From positions 29,447-93,446 of the forward strand of contig JADGEQ010000027.1 in NCBI GenBank assembly GCA_016744295.1: DNA of 64,000 nt, written 5' to 3'. The notes under the pieces are model-generated. The model did not search any database. It saw only the letters and a list, made by a program, of their open reading frames with translations, and was not told the origin of the DNA. Shown piece by piece: positions 15,645 through 24,461 of this stretch. Within the stretch, counting starts at the first letter, position 1; the number at the start of each line of letters is the position of its first letter. The position numbers and the translations under genes are program-made. This DNA is from Desulfobacteraceae bacterium (GTDB lineage Bacteria > Desulfobacterota > Desulfobacteria > Desulfobacterales > Desulfobacteraceae).

Positions 15645-17279
15645 ATGGACCCTGTAAAATCATTTTTTGAAACTCCTTCACCGGCCCGGTTTACGGGGAT
15701 TGGGTCCTGGCTTTTAACCACGGACCATAAACGTATCGGGCTGATGTATCTGTTTGCCATTCTGTTCTGGTTTCTCCTGGCTGTGCTATTGGGGGGGCTC
15801 ATTCGCTTTGAACTCATGTTCCCCGGCGAGACCGTTTTAAGTGCCGAGCTTTACAACTCAGCCTTTACCCTCCACGGGGTGATCATGATCTTTTTGTTCA
15901 TCATTCCGGCCCTGCCAGCGGTGTTTGGCAATTTCTTTTTGCCCATGCAGATCGGCACAGACGATGTTTTCTTTCCCAAGCTCAACCTGATGTCTTGGTA
16001 TCTGTACATGCTGGGGGGGGGGATTGCCATTCTTTCCCTTTTTTCCGATGGATTTCCAGATACGGGCTGGACCTTTTACGTGCCTTTTTCCATTTCCACC
16101 AACACCAATGTGTCAACAGCCGTATTTGCCGCCTTTGTTCTGGGGTTTGCCTCCATGCTGACAGGGTTGAATTTTATTACCACCATCCATCGAATGCGCC
16201 ACCCAAAGATGGGCTGGATGCAGATTCCTTTGTTTACCTGGAGTCTCTACGCCACCTCCTGGGTGCAGCTTTTGGCCACCCCCATCGTCTCCATCACCCT
16301 GGTTTTGGTGATGGTCGAACGGTATTTTAATGTGGGGCTCTTTGATCCGGCCAAGGGCGGGGATCCCATTTTGTACCAGCATTTGTTCTGGATGTATTCC
16401 CACCCGGCCGTCTATATCATGATTTTGCCGGGCATGGGGGTGATATCCGAGATCATTCCTGTGTTTGCCAGAAAATCTATTTTTGGGTACAAGGCCATTG
16501 TGGTCTCCTCCATGAGCATTGCCATCGCAGGATCCCTTGTCTGGGCCCATCACATGTATACCAGCGGCATGAGTGACACGGCTGTATTTGTATTTTCTCT
16601 TTTAACCTTTGTGGTGGCCATCCCCTCTGCCATCAAGGTCTTTTCATGGGTGGCCACCCTGTATAAGGGCGCCATTGAAATGTCTCCCCCCCTGTTTTTA
16701 TCCCTTTGTTTTATCTATCTGTTTTCGGTGGGAGGGCTCACCGGGTTGGTGGTGGGGGCGGCAGGCACGGATATTCATGTTCATGATACCCATTTTGTGG
16801 TTTCCCATTTTCATTTTACCATGTTCGGGGGGACAGGCTTTGCTTTTTTTGCGGCCCTTCATTATTGGTGGCCCAAGATGTTTGGGCGGATGTATAATTT
16901 TAAAAGAGCTTATATCGCGTCGGTACTGGTAACCGGCGGGTTTGTATTCCACTATGTGCCCATGTTTATACTGGGGATGCAGGGCATGCCCAGGCGTTAC
17001 TATGATTATCTTCCCCAGTATGCCAGTGGCAATTTTATGGCAGGTTTCGGCGCCTTGTTCATGATCGTTGGAATTTTTTTGATGATGGGTAATCTGATGG
17101 GATCCCTCAGGACGGAGCGGAACGCCCCGGCCGATCCCTGGGGAGGGGTGACCCTGGAATGGATGACCCCGTCTCCTCCCCCTCTTCACAATTTTGAAAG
17201 AGAACCAAAGGTGCTGGATTATCCCTATGATTTTTCCGGGGTAATCGAAAAATTTGCAAAAAAAACAAAGGGAGTCTGA
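15645..17279 (+). CDS. ctaD: heme-copper oxidase subunit I, A2 type
   Basis: A 544-residue, about 12-helix inner-membrane protein that reduces O2 to water. Heme and copper ligands are present: H77 (low-spin heme), H253, H302 and H303 (CuB), H388 (high-spin heme) and H390 (low-spin heme). Residues 251-257 are YSHPAVY, so the D-channel glutamate of A1 enzymes is replaced by the Tyr-Ser pair of the A2 subfamily, and Y257 is the His-linked tyrosine. K331 is the K-channel lysine. It has GAGGT upstream and abuts ctaE. Such an oxidase in a strict-anaerobe lineage fits oxygen detoxification or microoxic respiration, as with the cc(b/o)o3 enzymes of Desulfovibrio. Confidence 0.96.
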   Translation: MDPVKSFFETPSPARFTGIGSWLLTTDHKRIGLMYLFAILFWFLLAVLLGGLIRFELMFPGETVLSAELYNSAFTLHGVIMIFLFIIPALPAVFGNFFLPMQIGTDDVFFPKLNLMSWYLYMLGGGIAILSLFSDGFPDTGWTFYVPFSISTNTNVSTAVFAAFVLGFASMLTGLNFITTIHRMRHPKMGWMQIPLFTWSLYATSWVQLLATPIVSITLVLVMVERYFNVGLFDPAKGGDPILYQHLFWMYSHPAVYIMILPGMGVISEIIPVFARKSIFGYKAIVVSSMSIAIAGSLVWAHHMYTSGMSDTAVFVFSLLTFVVAIPSAIKVFSWVATLYKGAIEMSPPLFLSLCFIYLFSVGGLTGLVVGAAGTDIHVHDTHFVVSHFHFTMFGGTGFAFFAALHYWWPKMFGRMYNFKRAYIASVLVTGGFVFHYVPMFILGMQGMPRRYYDYLPQYASGNFMAGFGALFMIVGIFLMMGNLMGSLRTERNAPADPWGGVTLEWMTPSPPPLHNFEREPKVLDYPYDFSGVIEKFAKKTKGV

Positions 17280-17930
17280 ATGTCTTCTCACGCTGATGGA
17301 TTTGGTAAAACAGGTGAGTCCATTAAAACCGGTGAATCCATGAAAACAGATGAAGCCGGGAAAAAAATGGGGATGTGGCTTTTTCTCTATACGGAGATTA
17401 TTCTGTTTGGTGGACTGTTTGTTCTTTATGCGGTTTATTTTACCCAGTACACCGGCGATTTTATCCAGGGTGGTAAGGAGCTGAATAGGATTTTCGGGGT
17501 GGTGAATACAATTATCCTCCTTATCTCCAGTTTTGCCGTGGCCGCCTCCATTACCGCCATACAAAAGGGCCAGAAGAAAATTGCCCTCTGGGCCATCGGC
17601 AGCTCCCTCGGCTGCGGGGCCATATTCTTGGTGAACAAGTATTTTGAATGGGGGCACAAGATTGCCATCGGGATTTACCCCAATTCAGAAAGACTTTTGG
17701 ACGGGCCAGACGGGCAGAATATGTTTTTTGGCCTCTATTATGTGATCACAGGACTCCATGGACTCCACATCATTCTCGGCATGACTTTTTTGGCTGTCAG
17801 CTTTTGGTTTGTTTTGGCGGGCCGGGTGACGGCCAGCCGATTTGCCCTGCTGGAAAATGCCGGACTTTATTGGCATTTGGTGGATTTGATCTGGATTTTT
17901 GTTTTTCCACTTTTTTACCTGATCATATGA
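17280..17930 (+). CDS. ctaE: heme-copper oxidase subunit III
   Basis: A 216-residue membrane protein with five or more helices; the segment ITGLHGLHIILGM is a subunit III hallmark, and the C-terminus YWHLVDLIWIFVFPLFYLI is the usual end. Subunit III has no metal and stabilises proton uptake by subunit I. The ATG follows the ctaD stop with no gap and has GGGAG inside the end of ctaD. The first 30 residues are polar and include two GESxKT-like repeats; the role is unknown. Confidence 0.93.
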   Translation: MSSHADGFGKTGESIKTGESMKTDEAGKKMGMWLFLYTEIILFGGLFVLYAVYFTQYTGDFIQGGKELNRIFGVVNTIILLISSFAVAASITAIQKGQKKIALWAIGSSLGCGAIFLVNKYFEWGHKIAIGIYPNSERLLDGPDGQNMFFGLYYVITGLHGLHIILGMTFLAVSFWFVLAGRVTASRFALLENAGLYWHLVDLIWIFVFPLFYLII

Positions 17931-18012
17931 TGGGTTTTATACTGGAATGCATTGATTGGTTAGATTAACGGGCAATATTTTTTGGTAATCCAATTACCCC
18001 AGGGAGCGTACA

Positions 18013-18294
18013 ATGGAAAAGAATGAGCATATCTTTGCCTATAAAACCCTTTTTTACGTGCTTTTGGCATTGTTGGCCTTGACCGGCATTACCGTTGGTG
18101 TCTCTTTTATTGATATGGGTAAATTGAATGTGTGGGTGGCCCTGGGGATTGCATCTGTAAAAGCCACCCTGGTATTGATGATATTCATGCATTTAAAATT
18201 TGAGGGCAGGGCATTAATTATCTCCTTCCTTTCGACTGTTTTTTTTCTGGCCATTATGATTGGTTTCACATTTTGGGATGTTGCATTCAGGTGA
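18013..18294 (+). CDS. ctaF: heme-copper oxidase subunit IV
   Basis: A 93-residue protein with three hydrophobic segments, matching prokaryotic cytochrome oxidase subunit IV (MGKLNVWVALGIASVKATLVLMIFMHLKFE is diagnostic in pattern). It is an accessory subunit of the oxidase, with AGGGAG upstream. It lies between subunits III and II. Confidence 0.85.
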   Translation: MEKNEHIFAYKTLFYVLLALLALTGITVGVSFIDMGKLNVWVALGIASVKATLVLMIFMHLKFEGRALIISFLSTVFFLAIMIGFTFWDVAFR

Positions 18295-18303
18295 GGTGTA
18301 AAT

Positions 18304-18915
18304 ATGACTGATATAATCAATCCGGTAACCCTGGTGGATCGATCCTTTTATTTTATCATCGGGTTTTCCTTTGTTTTTTTGTTTTGCATCACCCTGGTGA
18401 TGATAATTTTTGTAGTCCGCTACCGTCGCAGCATTCATCCTGTCCCTTTGGATATTCGGGGAAATTTCTGGCTTGAAATTGGATGGATCGCCATCCCCAC
18501 CTTTATCGCCCTTTCCATGTTTGTCTCTGGCTGGCAGGCCTATACCGGATTGAGAAACGTGCCCGAGGGGGCCATGGAGATTGAGGTCATGGGCCAGTCT
18601 TTTTCCTGGATTTTTGTTTATGAAAATGAAAAGGAGACGGAAAATGAGATTGTGGTGCCGCTGAACACACCGGTGAAGCTGAATATCACCTCTTTGGATG
18701 TGATTCACAGTCTCTTTATCCCGGCCTTCAGGGTTAAAGTGGATGCGGTAAAAGGACTGAAAACCTATGCCTGGTTCATTGCCGAAGAAAAGGGGGAATA
18801 TTTTTTTCAGTGTACGGAGTTCTGCGGTACGGGCCATGCCGATATGGTGGGGGTGGTAAAGGTGGTTTCCCAGGAAGAATATGATGAATGGATCAATGAA
18901 GAAGATGAGTGGTAA
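18304..18915 (+). CDS. ctaC: heme-copper oxidase subunit II with CuA site
   Basis: A 203-residue protein with two N-terminal membrane helices (about 15-40 and 60-80) and a periplasmic cupredoxin domain. The CuA ligands are all present: H135, C170, E172, C174, H178 and M181 (CTEFCGTGHADM). There is no lipobox and no C-terminal cytochrome c domain, so a separate periplasmic cytochrome c must donate electrons. In this operon it comes last among the structural subunits (I-III-IV-II), an unusual order. It overlaps the ctaB start. Confidence 0.94.
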   Translation: MTDIINPVTLVDRSFYFIIGFSFVFLFCITLVMIIFVVRYRRSIHPVPLDIRGNFWLEIGWIAIPTFIALSMFVSGWQAYTGLRNVPEGAMEIEVMGQSFSWIFVYENEKETENEIVVPLNTPVKLNITSLDVIHSLFIPAFRVKVDAVKGLKTYAWFIAEEKGEYFFQCTEFCGTGHADMVGVVKVVSQEEYDEWINEEDEW

Positions 18916-19822
18916 TCGGGTTCTGATTTCCGGCGCAGCTCTGCCCCGGAGGCAGCATTATCTGGTGAGCTTTTTCGAACTGACAAAGATCCATTTAAGT
19001 CTGTATATTGCCCTTTCCTCGGTCTTTGGCCATGTTTTATCCCAAAACCGGTTTTCCATGGAATCCATAAAATTGGGTGGCTTTGTTCTGATTCTTACGG
19101 CCGGTTCTGCTGTTTTAAACCATATCCAGGACCGCAGGTTTGATTCCTGGTTTTCCCGGACCCGTCATAGATGCCTTGTGCAAAAGAAAATTTCTCCTTG
19201 TGTGGCAGGTGTTTTTGCAGCAGGATTGATTCTCATTGGACTTGGCGGTCTGTTTGGCTGTTTTCAGAGCCTGGCACCTGTGGGCCTCGGGCTTTTGGCT
19301 CTTGTCTGTTACAACGGATTTTATACCCCCTTAAAAAAGAGATGGCTTGGGGCCATAGTTCCCGGCACCCTTTGCGGCATGCTACCGCCTGCCATGGGGT
19401 GGGTGGCGGTTCCAAAACAGATGGGAGTTGCAGATGAGTCGGGTATTCTTATGGTCATGCTCATATTTGGATTGTGGCAGATCCCTCATTTTTTTATTAT
19501 TTTGTTAAAACAAGTGTCTGCTGAGTTGGAAGCCTCTCCATATCCATTTTTTACCTGTATTTTTTCCCCAAAAGAGATCAGGGGCCAGATCCTGATATGG
19601 ACCAGTCTCTACAGTCTGGGTATTTTTCTTTTTCTTCTCAGGGGCTGGATTCATTCCTTTGATCTGTCCCTGGCTCTGGGAGCGTCTGCCCTGGGTCTTC
19701 CCTTCCTGATGGCCGCCCTGCTCCGAGGGAAACAAAATTTTCACTCTCTTTCCCTCGGCTTTTTTGCCATTAATTTGTCCATGCTTTTTTTCATGGGCCT
19801 GGGCATATTGGATAGAATCTGA
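18905..19822 (+). CDS. ctaB: protoheme IX farnesyltransferase (heme O synthase)
   Basis: A 305-residue polytopic UbiA-family prenyltransferase that turns heme B into heme O for the oxidase. The Asp-rich site is NHIQDRRFD and the second conserved loop is YTPLKKR. The start at 18905 overlaps the ctaC stop; an ATG at 18881 in frame is possible but would overlap more. No heme A synthase (ctaA) is found in the operon, so the oxidase may use heme O and B rather than A. The operon ends here, converging on msrAB. Confidence 0.9.
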   Translation: MSGNRVLISGAALPRRQHYLVSFFELTKIHLSLYIALSSVFGHVLSQNRFSMESIKLGGFVLILTAGSAVLNHIQDRRFDSWFSRTRHRCLVQKKISPCVAGVFAAGLILIGLGGLFGCFQSLAPVGLGLLALVCYNGFYTPLKKRWLGAIVPGTLCGMLPPAMGWVAVPKQMGVADESGILMVMLIFGLWQIPHFFIILLKQVSAELEASPYPFFTCIFSPKEIRGQILIWTSLYSLGIFLFLLRGWIHSFDLSLALGASALGLPFLMAALLRGKQNFHSLSLGFFAINLSMLFFMGLGILDRI

Positions 19823-19869
19823 CCCGAATATTTAAGCCAGATTATTCAAACCCTATTATTCAAACCCAG

Positions 19870-20907
19870 TCATTCGAACAGGTGTACCAGGTGTGAGTAC
19901 CCTTCTTTTCCCATGTTTTCCCTTGGTATAAATCTAAGGGAGGCCGAATTGAGGCAATACCGCATTTTTCCGGGGCCGGGTCCATCATTGAAAAGATGGC
20001 CCAGGTGTGTATCCCCGGTTTTACTTCGTACTTCCACCCGTTTCATGAAAAATGAATTGTCCTCAATCTCAATCACCTCAGTGCCGATTCCGTCAATTGG
20101 TTTGGTAAAACTGGGCCAGCCTGTTCCGGAATCAAACTTGTCCGTGGATGAAAACAAGGCTTTGTTTGAAATGATGTCCACATAGATTCCCTGTTTCTTA
20201 TTATCCCAATAGGTGTTGTCAAAGGCGGGTTCAGTACCGTTCTCCCGGGTGACCCGATACTGGAGAGGGGTAAGCGTTTTTTTCAGAACTTCATTCGTTG
20301 GAAGGGGCTGTTCCAAAGGAGGCATTTTTGTCTGGGCATCTGACCCTGGATTTTGATCAAATATGCTGGTGTTGCCCTTGGTCCAGAAGTTTTTGATGTA
20401 GCTGTCCCTGCCGGACCCGGCCCGGTATAATTTATAGTGGGTGGGGTTTTTTTTGTGATATTCCTGGTGATAACTTTCTGCCTTGTAAAAGTGAGTTGCC
20501 GACAATAATTGTGTGGCAACAGGGCTGTCAAATATCTTTGAGGTATCAATGAGATTGATGCATTCCTTTGCCATCTTTTTTTGCTCCTCGGTATGGAAAA
20601 ATACAGCAGATCTGTAATGCTTCCCTCTGTCCACAAAAGACCCTTTGGCATCGGTGGGATCTATCTGCTGGAAAAAAATCTTCAACAGGGTTTTATAGGA
20701 GATGATACCAGCGTCATAGGTGATTTGGATGGCCTCAAAATGTCCGGTAGCCCCGGAAGAGACCTGCTCATAGGTCGGGTTCTCCTCGGGCCCTCCGGTG
20801 TACCCGGATACCACTTCCAAGATACCGTCACGGTTTTCAAAAATAGATTCCATACACCAGAAGCATCCCCCTGCAAAGGTTGCAGCTTCAAGCTTGGTTT
20901 TTTTCAT
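19870..20907 (-). CDS. msrAB: bifunctional methionine sulfoxide reductase A/B
   Basis: A 345-residue fusion that repairs both epimers of methionine sulfoxide. The MsrA domain (about 1-165) has GGCFWC with the catalytic cysteine at residue 15. The MsrB domain (about 205-340) has SGTGWPSF, HLGHLF and the catalytic RYCLNSASL. The two CxxC zinc pairs of many MsrB proteins are replaced, so this is the zinc-free form. There is no signal peptide, so it works in the cytoplasm. AAAAGGAGG precedes the start. It fits the oxygen-defence theme of the area. Confidence 0.95.
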   Translation of the reverse strand: MKKTKLEAATFAGGCFWCMESIFENRDGILEVVSGYTGGPEENPTYEQVSSGATGHFEAIQITYDAGIISYKTLLKIFFQQIDPTDAKGSFVDRGKHYRSAVFFHTEEQKKMAKECINLIDTSKIFDSPVATQLLSATHFYKAESYHQEYHKKNPTHYKLYRAGSGRDSYIKNFWTKGNTSIFDQNPGSDAQTKMPPLEQPLPTNEVLKKTLTPLQYRVTRENGTEPAFDNTYWDNKKQGIYVDIISNKALFSSTDKFDSGTGWPSFTKPIDGIGTEVIEIEDNSFFMKRVEVRSKTGDTHLGHLFNDGPGPGKMRYCLNSASLRFIPRENMGKEGYSHLVHLFE

Positions 20908-21112
20908 AAAAGCCTCCTTTTGGCTTAATACCGGGCCTGCTGTTGACAGACAAATAATTTTTGCCGGGACAGAAAAGGGTCAATGATCATGAAAATAGGG
21001 TAATGCACACCATGGGCTTTCCTATTGTTGTAAGTTATGCCTAACTTTAGGATAGGTATTAATCAAGGAATGGCAAGAAGTTGTCCATAAAAAGAATGTA
21101 TAAGAGGCGATG

Positions 21113-22162
21113 TTACAACTTCTTTTCAGCCGTCAGGATGGCAGTGATACCTGCGTGGAGATTTTCGATGATTTGGGTTGCTGATACCCCCAGTCGCTGT
21201 TTGTTGGAGATATCAAAAACACCTTTTTCAACAGATGTTTTTTCTCCGCCTGTACCCCTAATCTGGAGATGATATTGGTTTACCAGGTGCTTTAAAAGAG
21301 AGGGGTTTTTTTCAAGTTTTTTTAGCCGGATATGGACACCTGCCCGCATGGCTGTTCCGATATTGGTGGGGCAGGAGGTCAGAAATCCGTATTTTTTGTC
21401 AAAGGCAAATTCAAGCCGGGTGTTCAAATGATCCAGTCCAAGGCAGAGCCGGTTAAATACCCTGGAAATATCACAGGAGGATTCCATGGAGATAACCCTC
21501 AAATGATCCTCTTCATTGACCCAGATCATAAACTTTTTATCCAGACTGGAAAAGATCCCCCGTGAATCCGGAAAATCCCGGTTTATGCCGGCAGCATCCT
21601 GGAAGCGGTCCCCCATGGGAAATGTCTGTTTTCGGCATAAAAGATCCTGCATCCGGGAAGGGGACAAACCGGTGAAGGGCAGGTAATGGCCCTCCCCGGG
21701 CATGTCCTGGACAGCCTTGGAGACAAGATGTTCCACCTGAATTCGATCCTGTGAGGTGATGTGGCAGGGAAAAGAGATTTCCTTAAGGTTCCGGGCCACC
21801 CTGACCCGGGAAGACAGGATAAAACGCTTGTCCGGGTCCAGGGGAGAAAGGTTGGTTTGATCAATATCCGGCCTGTGAGTAAAGGTTTCTTCCACTGAAT
21901 GGTAGGCATGGATAATGGGATCCAGTATAGCTGAAAACAAAGAATAGGTGTGGGCATCACCTGCATAAATCCCGATGTGGCTGTCTGGATTCTTAAGGCC
22001 TGACTGGATGGCAGCCTCCAGGGTGAATCCGGTTCCTGTTTTTAGGAAAGCCAATTGTTCATACAACCCAGGGGTCAGATATTTTTTTATCAGGGCACAG
22101 GAACTGGAATGAAATTTGGGAAATGCCATTGGCGTTACACTTTCAATGAAGTTTTGTTCCAA
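21113..22162 (-). CDS. arginine kinase (phosphagen kinase)
   Basis: A 349-residue ATP:guanidino phosphotransferase with both domains of animal arginine kinases. The small helical N-terminal domain (about 15-90) includes SGLKNPDSHIGIYAGDA. The catalytic domain has SSRVRVARN (118-126), NEEDHLR (216-222) with the substrate glutamate E217, CPTNIGTAMR (264-273) with the reactive C264, and RGTGGEKT with E307. McsB protein-arginine kinases lack the N-terminal domain, so this is a true phosphagen kinase. It would store high-energy phosphate as phosphoarginine, as reported for other bacterial arginine kinases. A small Cys-rich gene lies 15 bases upstream. Confidence 0.92.
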   Translation of the reverse strand: MEQNFIESVTPMAFPKFHSSSCALIKKYLTPGLYEQLAFLKTGTGFTLEAAIQSGLKNPDSHIGIYAGDAHTYSLFSAILDPIIHAYHSVEETFTHRPDIDQTNLSPLDPDKRFILSSRVRVARNLKEISFPCHITSQDRIQVEHLVSKAVQDMPGEGHYLPFTGLSPSRMQDLLCRKQTFPMGDRFQDAAGINRDFPDSRGIFSSLDKKFMIWVNEEDHLRVISMESSCDISRVFNRLCLGLDHLNTRLEFAFDKKYGFLTSCPTNIGTAMRAGVHIRLKKLEKNPSLLKHLVNQYHLQIRGTGGEKTSVEKGVFDISNKQRLGVSATQIIENLHAGITAILTAEKKL

Positions 22163-22177
22163 GTGTGGTTTCTATTT

Positions 22178-22366
22178 TTAATTTCGATAGGAGGACGCTT
22201 GGGATGAGATCGCTCTGGCAAGCCTTGTCTGGATTTTGTCAAGTACCAGGCACTGGGCATGGCATTTGGGCAAATCCCTTTTGTCGTCGCATTCCAGACA
22301 GGGGCTCTTGGTTAAATAGCCTATTTCAAAATCAAACTTCTCTCTTTTTATTGTATCCATATCCAT
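22178..22366 (-). CDS. small Cys-motif protein upstream of arginine kinase
   Basis: A 62-residue protein with CLECDDKRDLPKCHAQC, a C-x2-C-x8-C-x3-C pattern that looks like a metal-binding knuckle. It is 15 bases upstream of the arginine kinase and probably co-transcribed. A second ATG two codons in is an alternative start; neither has a strong ribosome-binding site. It may be a small zinc-binding regulator. Function unknown. Confidence 0.6.
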   Translation of the reverse strand: MDMDTIKREKFDFEIGYLTKSPCLECDDKRDLPKCHAQCLVLDKIQTRLARAISSQASSYRN

Positions 22367-22718
22367 TCATTTAGATCTAAAAAATTAAAAACCCGATTGT
22401 ATATCAAGTTAGAGGGAATCGTCAATGTCCAACTAAAGTTTACGAAAAAAAAGATTGATCCGGTCTTTGGTTCGTGGCTTGGTTCGCGGGTAGAAAACCC
22501 CGGCTGCGGCGCCGGGATTTAAAGCCAAACAGGTTGCCTTGGCGCTTTGGCCGGGGGAGGTATGGCAAGATTGCCTGATCAAAAAACCTTTGACGCCTCA
22601 ATAAAAATCAATGAAGAATTGAGGATATCCTTGTAAGATTTACGAACAAATGATAAGTGAAAAAGACTAAATCAAAGGTGTACTCAATCTCAAAAAAATA
22701 AAATAAGGGTTATTATCT
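22367..22718. other. 352-base intergenic region between divergent genes
   Basis: Upstream DNA for both the arginine-kinase pair (minus) and the TetR gene (plus). The part from 22480 to 22600 is clearly GC-richer than its surroundings and can fold into a hairpin (CCCGGC/GCCGGG near 22500-22518). It contains no gene with start signals. It may be a structured RNA or decayed coding DNA; I cannot tell which. Confidence 0.35.
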
Positions 22719-23336
22719 GTGGCTGAATCAAGATTTGCAGAACTCAAAGAACAGGAAAAACAGGCAAGAAAACAGATCGTGATCGAATCTGCCCTGGCAT
22801 TATTCGCAAAAAAACCTTTTTATGAAGTGGGGATGCGTGAGGTGGCGGATGAAGCCGGCATATCTCCTGCGACCATATATCGCTATTTCCCCAGCCAGGA
22901 AGAATTGTTTAATGAGGCTTTTATTCAGGATATTTCCGCTGCCAGTAAAGAGTTTGAGAAGATGCTTGAAAATGATGGGGCAGTCGGGATTGAAGACTTT
23001 GCCATAAAATTTGTGGAACATCTCATCGAAAATGAATCCACCTTCCAGATGATGACCTATCTGATGCTCAAAGATAACCTGACCCATCCGGTCATGGGGC
23101 AGTTTGATTCTGTCACAAAGATATTTTTTGATCTGTTTGCCACCCTTTTGGAACAGCACGGCCTGGCAAGGGAAAATGCGCGACTCTATTCCCATTCATT
23201 TGTGGCGTCCATTACCGGTATTTTGATGACCTTTAGAAATCACCCGTTAAAGGACAGAGAATCAGCACGGGATCATATTATAAAAATTGTTAAAATAACC
23301 TCTTCCTTGTATTCAAATCAGCTTTTGGGCGGATAG
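22719..23336 (+). CDS. TetR-family transcriptional regulator
   Basis: A 205-residue regulator with a GTG start. The helix-turn-helix is at about residues 35-65 (MREVADEAGISPATIYRYFPSQEELF), followed by a helical ligand/dimer domain. A hydrophobic effector is likely for the family. It stands alone, 144 bases upstream of the MoxR/Bat operon, which has its own promoter, so control of that operon is possible but not shown. It could also regulate itself or the divergent arginine kinase. Confidence 0.88.
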   Translation: MAESRFAELKEQEKQARKQIVIESALALFAKKPFYEVGMREVADEAGISPATIYRYFPSQEELFNEAFIQDISAASKEFEKMLENDGAVGIEDFAIKFVEHLIENESTFQMMTYLMLKDNLTHPVMGQFDSVTKIFFDLFATLLEQHGLARENARLYSHSFVASITGILMTFRNHPLKDRESARDHIIKIVKITSSLYSNQLLGG

Positions 23337-23385
23337 GGACTCCAAAAAAAATGCCATTGTAGATTTCTTGAAACTTGTCTATTTC

Positions 23386-23413
23386 TTGACACTTTTTAAT
23401 GTCTTGCTATATT
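23386..23413 (+). promoter_or_regulatory. sigma-70 promoter of the MoxR/Bat operon
   Basis: TTGACA (23386-23391), a 16-base spacer and TATATT (23408-23413) lie about 70 bases before the MoxR start. It separates the Bat operon from the TetR gene. Confidence 0.7.
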
Positions 23414-23480
23414 AATTAAAACTTGTTGTTTGTCAGGTGCTGGCGTTATCGGTAATTATTAGTTTGTTATATGGGGATAT

Positions 23481-24455
23481 ATGGAAGAAATTCAAGAAAC
23501 AATTGAGCAGAGCCATCTGTTTATCAGCCGGATCAGAAATGAAATTTCAAAACAACTTGTGGGCCAGGAAAAACTGGTGGACAGTCTTTTAATCGGTCTT
23601 TTAACCGGTGGGCATGTTTTGATTGAAGGGGTGCCGGGCCTTGCCAAGACCAGTGCGGTAAAAGCATTGGCTGCTGCTGTTCAGGCAAATTTTAAACGGA
23701 TTCAGTTTACCCCGGATCTGCTGCCCGCAGATCTTACCGGCACTGAGATCTACCGGCCTAAAACCGCTGATTTTATTACCCGGAAAGGTCCCTTGTTTAA
23801 TCATATTATCCTGGCCGATGAAATCAACCGTGCCCCGTCCAAGGTGCAGTCCGCCCTATTGGAAGCCATGGAGGAAAAACAGGTGACCATCGGAGATCAG
23901 ACCTATCTCTTACCCTCTCCTTTCCTTGTGCTTGCCACACAAAATCCCATAGAGCAGGAGGGGACCTATCCTTTGCCCGAAGCCCAGGTGGATCGGTTTA
24001 TGCTCAAAGTACTGGTTGATTATCCGGATAAGGGTCAGGAACTTGAAATTTTGAAAAAGAATAGTTTCCAGCAACCGGACAAGATTCAGCCGGTGATCAA
24101 TTGTGGGGAACTTGCTGTCATGGCAGGGCTCATGGAACAGATCTATGTGGATGAAAAGCTTAAAGAATACATTGTGGATCTGACCTTTGCCACCCGAAAT
24201 CCCCAGGAGTATGGCATGGATCTGGGCCAGTACATAGAATTCGGCGCCTCGCCCCGGGCCAGTATTTTCCTTGCCAAAGCGGCAAGGGTTGTGGCCTTTC
24301 TTGCGGGCCGGGCCTATGTAACCCCCCAGGATATAAAGCTGGTGGGGCCGGATGTGCTCCGGCACAGAATTTTGCTTTCCTTTGAAGCCGAGGCCGAAGA
24401 TATCTCTCCGGACCAGATTATCACCACCCTGTTTGACTCGGTTGAGGTGCCTTGA
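23481..24455 (+). CDS. MoxR-family AAA+ ATPase
   Basis: A 324-residue AAA+ ATPase of the MoxR family. Walker A is EGVPGLAKTS near residue 52 and Walker B is ILADEINR near 112; sensor 1 is ATQNP. MoxR proteins work with VWA-domain partners as chaperones that assemble or activate metal enzymes or membrane complexes. It heads the six-gene Bat cluster (MoxR, DUF58, DUF4381-like, two VWA proteins, BatD/E). Confidence 0.93.
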   Translation: MEEIQETIEQSHLFISRIRNEISKQLVGQEKLVDSLLIGLLTGGHVLIEGVPGLAKTSAVKALAAAVQANFKRIQFTPDLLPADLTGTEIYRPKTADFITRKGPLFNHIILADEINRAPSKVQSALLEAMEEKQVTIGDQTYLLPSPFLVLATQNPIEQEGTYPLPEAQVDRFMLKVLVDYPDKGQELEILKKNSFQQPDKIQPVINCGELAVMAGLMEQIYVDEKLKEYIVDLTFATRNPQEYGMDLGQYIEFGASPRASIFLAKAARVVAFLAGRAYVTPQDIKLVGPDVLRHRILLSFEAEAEDISPDQIITTLFDSVEVP

Positions 24456-24461
24456 TTTTAA

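Noticed and set aside
21113..22162. Call as protein-arginine kinase McsB
   Set aside because: The full N-terminal domain of phosphagen kinases is present, and no mcsA or clpC-type neighbour is seen.
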